A stretch of DNA of 26,455 nt from CAYMTN01 sp964393335 (GTDB taxonomy: Bacteria; Chloroflexota; Anaerolineae; Aggregatilineales; Aggregatilineaceae). Position numbers and translations under genes: made by a program. Below the pieces are notes generated by a model that saw only the letters and a program-made list of their open reading frames with translations, had not been told where the DNA came from and searched no databases. Positions within the stretch are counted from its first letter, which is position 1. Each line of letters opens with the position of its first letter. This document shows, one piece after another, positions 23,628 to 26,455 of the stretch. The stretch is taken from positions 1 to 26,455 of the forward strand of contig CAYMTN010000052.1 of NCBI GenBank assembly GCA_964393335.1, written 5' to 3'.

Positions 23628-25355
23628 CTAACCTCCCAAAACCTCAAAGCGGAATAACAGCCACAAGCTCCCAACCAGAAGGGTTAGCAGCGTTACAGGA
23701 ATACTGACTCGTGCGAATCGCCCGAACGATAACGGGTACCCGGCGCGTTCAGCCACGCCAGCCGTCATCAAGTTTGTTTCGCCGCCAATCAACAAGCCGT
23801 TGCCGCCCATTGCCGCACCCATCGACAGCCCGTAAAAGAGTATCTTGTTGCCGGCAGCACCGGAAATGTTGCCCGACAGATACTCCACCACAGGCAGCAT
23901 CGAGGCTGCGAGCGGGATGTTCGCAATCGAAAACGACAACAGCCCAACCCCGAACACGACGACCAGCACGCCAGCATACAGGTTCGCGCCGACGACATCG
24001 CCCATCAACCCGGCGATCGTGCCGATCAAACCCACTTCCTGGATCGAGCCGACCAGCATGAACAGCGCCATAAAAAACACCAGCGTCGTCCAGTCCACCA
24101 GGCTCAGCATGCGCTGCACATCCGTCTCAACCCACACCAGCATGACGGTCGCGGCCAGCAGCGCTGTAACGGCAGGTACCATGCCCAGTGACTCGCCAAT
24201 AGCAAAAACGGCAATCGTCACCGCAAACACAAACAAGGACTTACGCAGTACAGGCACATTCTTGATTTTGGCGTTTTCTTCCAGTTTCGCATACAGCGTC
24301 GGCGAGATTCCCTTCTCAACCTTATTGAACACATCACGATAATGCCACAGGACATACCCTGTCATCACGATCAGCGCCAGAACGACGCCGAAAGTCTGGT
24401 TGATCAGAAAATCGTTGAATGATATCTTGGCATACGCACCAATCAGGATGTTGGTCGGCGTACCGATCAGCGTGCTGATCCCGCCGATGTTGGACGCCAG
24501 GATTTCCGGGACCAACAGCGACGTCGGCGGCAGATTGAGCGCGATGGCAATCTCCAACGTGATCGGCACCATCAGCAACATCGTCGTCACGTTATCGAGC
24601 AGCGCCGACGCCAGCGTAGTGATGACTACCAGCACGATCACCAGAGTCACCGGCTGGCCCCGGCTCCACCGGTACGCCTGGAAGGCCAACCACTGAAACA
24701 CGCCTGTGCTCTCGATCACACTCACGACGATCATCATACCCATCACCAGGAAAATGACTTCCCAGTTGATGTAGGTCAGCGCCCGTTCGAAGTTGAAAAT
24801 ATACAACTCAGGGACCAATTTCCCGCCAAAGAACGTCGTCGCAAACACAACCGCGACGCCAAACAGCGCCGCCGTTGCATTCGGGAGTTTCTCCATAGCG
24901 ATCAGCAACAGCACCAACAAAAACGTGAAGGATGCAACCCAAAATCCGGGCGCATACCGGTTCTTGGCCGTGATCTCGCCTACATTCACCGATTTTTCTT
25001 GCCGGAGCGATGCGACCTGTTCTGGCTCAAGCTCAACCGGATCGGCGCGAAAATGGGGATGCTTGACCTTCAGTGTGACCGACTGCTCCGGCAGGCGCGG
25101 CAGTTCAGTCTCCCACAAACCATCCTCACGGCTCTCTGCCACCACGACCGGTTTTGCTTCGCCGTCATAAAACACCTCTATCTCTGCCCCGGCAATCGCC
25201 TGCCCTTGTTCGTTCCGCAAAAACCCGACAAGCGCCGGAAAATCGCCCGGTTCACTGCCACCCTGACCTTGCGCGGCATCCGACCCGGACCACATCCAGA
25301 TCGCAGCCACCAGGCAGAAAACGGCCAATCCATAGCGCCATAGGAACTTCCGCAT
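23628..25355 (-). CDS. ArsB/NhaD/SLC13-type permease with N-terminal extracytoplasmic beta domain
   Basis: A 575-residue ion-transporter superfamily protein. Residues 1-30 look like a signal or first membrane helix (FLWRYGLAVFCLVAAIW), followed by a soluble domain (about 35-125, VGFLRNEQGQAIAGAEIEVF) like the carboxypeptidase-regulatory beta fold, then at least ten membrane segments. ALLDNVTTMLLMVPIT and GISTLIGTPTNILIG are the repeated intramembrane signatures of the ArsB/NhaD/P-protein group, echoed in the second half by FSIANIPLAASMLP and GGNGLLIGGETNLM. The substrate (Na+/H+, arsenite or a dicarboxylate) cannot be told. ATG 25355 has GGAGG 5-6 bases upstream; an earlier in-frame start at 25391 would overlap the likely promoter (TATGAT at 25391-25396, minus). 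It is transcribed with the UspA-like gene. Confidence 0.85.
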   Translation of the reverse strand: MRKFLWRYGLAVFCLVAAIWMWSGSDAAQGQGGSEPGDFPALVGFLRNEQGQAIAGAEIEVFYDGEAKPVVVAESREDGLWETELPRLPEQSVTLKVKHPHFRADPVELEPEQVASLRQEKSVNVGEITAKNRYAPGFWVASFTFLLVLLLIAMEKLPNATAALFGVAVVFATTFFGGKLVPELYIFNFERALTYINWEVIFLVMGMMIVVSVIESTGVFQWLAFQAYRWSRGQPVTLVIVLVVITTLASALLDNVTTMLLMVPITLEIAIALNLPPTSLLVPEILASNIGGISTLIGTPTNILIGAYAKISFNDFLINQTFGVVLALIVMTGYVLWHYRDVFNKVEKGISPTLYAKLEENAKIKNVPVLRKSLFVFAVTIAVFAIGESLGMVPAVTALLAATVMLVWVETDVQRMLSLVDWTTLVFFMALFMLVGSIQEVGLIGTIAGLMGDVVGANLYAGVLVVVFGVGLLSFSIANIPLAASMLPVVEYLSGNISGAAGNKILFYGLSMGAAMGGNGLLIGGETNLMTAGVAERAGYPLSFGRFARVSIPVTLLTLLVGSLWLLFRFEVLGG

Positions 25356-25514
25356 GACATCCTCCACTGATAACACTGCGGCCTCTCGCAATCATACCGG
25401 TTGTGAAAAGCCGCAGCGACCATCTACACTGTACCAGCCAATCCGACATAAGGAAAGTGACCGGCGATTAACCCGAACACACGTCACACCACCCGCCGCT
25501 ACAAAACGATTGGC

Positions 25515-26455
25515 TCAGGGACGCGTGTGTCCGTCTCCTTCGATAATCCATTTGTACGTCGTGAGTTCCTGCAACCCCATCGGGCCGCGTGCGTGCAGTT
25601 TTTGGGTACTGATAGCGATCTCCGCCCCCAACCCCAACTGGCTGCCGTCCGTAAAACGCGTGGATGCATTGACGTACACGGCTGCCGAGTCAACCTCGTT
25701 CAAGAAGCGTTCCATCGACGCCGGATCGCTGGTCAGAATGCCGTCCGAGTGGGCCGTACCATGCTGGCGGATATGATCGATCGCAGCATCCAGGTCCGGC
25801 ACGACGTGAATTCCCAAAATCAAGTCGAGCCATTCCACATCCCAGTCCCCCGGCCCCGCCGCCTGGACAGAATCCGAGCCTTCGAGCAGCGACATAACAC
25901 GCGCGTCAGCACGAAACTGCACGCCATCCTGACGCAGCCGGTCCGCCACGCGCGGCACGAATTGGCTGGCAATTGATTCCTGCACCAACAGCGTATCAAG
26001 CGCATTACACACCGAAGGACGCTGGACTTTCGCGTTTTGGACAATCGCCACCGCTTTGTCGAGATCGGCTGTTTCATCGACGTACAGGTGGCAGATTCCG
26101 ATCCCACCGGTGATGACCGGAACCGTGCTGTTTTCGCGGCAAAAGGTATGCAGCGAATTTCCGCCGCGCGGGATGATCATGTCCACATAATCGCTGAGCC
26201 GCAGCAGTTCGCGCACGTAGCGCCGGTCCTGATCGCGGATCAAGCGCACCATCTCCGGCGGAAACCCCACCGACTTCAACGCGTCATGAATCGTATCCAC
26301 CAGCGCGATATTGCTGCGCAAAGTCTCGGACCCACCGCGCAGGATCACGGCGTTGCTGGTTTTTAGAGCCAGCGCCACCACGTCCACTGTCACGTTAGGC
26401 CGCGACTCGTAGATCACGCCCAGCACACCCACTGGCACGCGGCGCTTGCGAATGC
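25515..26455 (-). CDS. proA: Glutamate-5-semialdehyde dehydrogenase, C-terminal part, truncated by window edge
   Basis: ProA reduces gamma-glutamyl phosphate to glutamate semialdehyde in proline synthesis. The frame is still open at the window end (ATT CGC AAG ... on the minus strand), so the GTG at 26438 is internal and roughly the first 100-110 residues are missing. Clear family parts: VGVLGVIYESRPNVT, LALKTSNAVILRGG, IIPRGGNSL, VPVITGGIGICHLYVD, the catalytic Cys in RPSVCNALDTLLV, and LGLGAEIAISTQKLHARGPMGL near the end. proB would be expected upstream, outside the window. It lies 160 bases from the permease start, with both genes on the minus strand. Confidence 0.96.
   Translation of the reverse strand, partial: IRKRRVPVGVLGVIYESRPNVTVDVVALALKTSNAVILRGGSETLRSNIALVDTIHDALKSVGFPPEMVRLIRDQDRRYVRELLRLSDYVDMIIPRGGNSLHTFCRENSTVPVITGGIGICHLYVDETADLDKAVAIVQNAKVQRPSVCNALDTLLVQESIASQFVPRVADRLRQDGVQFRADARVMSLLEGSDSVQAAGPGDWDVEWLDLILGIHVVPDLDAAIDHIRQHGTAHSDGILTSDPASMERFLNEVDSAAVYVNASTRFTDGSQLGLGAEIAISTQKLHARGPMGLQELTTYKWIIEGDGHTRP

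Noticed and set aside
25376..25416. Inverted repeat CTGCGGC/GCCGCAG ahead of the permease gene as a riboswitch or terminator
   Set aside because: Arms of 7 bases around a 27-base loop with no other conserved structure that I can recognise; it overlaps the likely promoter region.

Overview
The window looks like an ordinary chromosomal segment of a moderately GC-rich member of the Chloroflexota, probably Anaerolineae-like. I infer this from protein character (an Elp3 of the type studied in Dehalococcoides, a SepIVA/DivIVA-like coiled-coil gene between coaD and rpmF, tandem DegV/FakB genes next to recG). No marker gene proves it. Coding density is high, no stretch above 300 bases lacks a gene, and I see no insertion sequence, prophage, CRISPR array or rRNA.

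Left part (1-10,953, all + strand) is housekeeping. It starts with the end of a fakA-like fatty acid kinase gene, two fakB/degV genes and recG, which look like one operon. Then come coaD, a SepIVA-like coiled-coil gene, rpmF (own consensus promoter), fabD, glnA (palindrome-rich upstream region), a moaB/mog-type molybdopterin gene, a CAU tRNA with its own promoter and terminator, and adk. Fatty-acid supply (FakA/FakB, FabD) and CoA synthesis (CoaD) recur here.

Middle part (11,050-17,275) is mixed: a tail-anchored kinase-like protein whose catalytic loop is HEN instead of HRD, a GH13-fold protein with a degenerate active site, an LCP-family cell-wall protein, a LipM-type octanoyltransferase, and a DUF4230 membrane protein. 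The lipM and DUF4230 genes converge and share the four bases of their stop codons.

Right part (17,350-26,455) holds the most interesting genes. An Elp3 radical-SAM/acetyltransferase gene is divergent, across 46 bases, from a methyltransferase that resembles the eukaryotic tRNA enzyme Trm9/ALKBH8. These would be the two successive steps from U34 to cm5U to mcm5U, so a bacterial wobble-uridine pathway is the main hypothesis. The methyltransferase gene is translationally coupled to mutY. Next come an arsenic module (arsR with a palindromic operator inside its own promoter and a probably leaderless mRNA, then arsM and a strong terminator), a sulfite-oxidase-fold molybdoprotein, and a convergent operon of an ArsB/NhaD/SLC13-type permease (with an added extracytoplasmic beta domain) and a UspA-like protein. 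The window ends inside proA, which runs on the minus strand.
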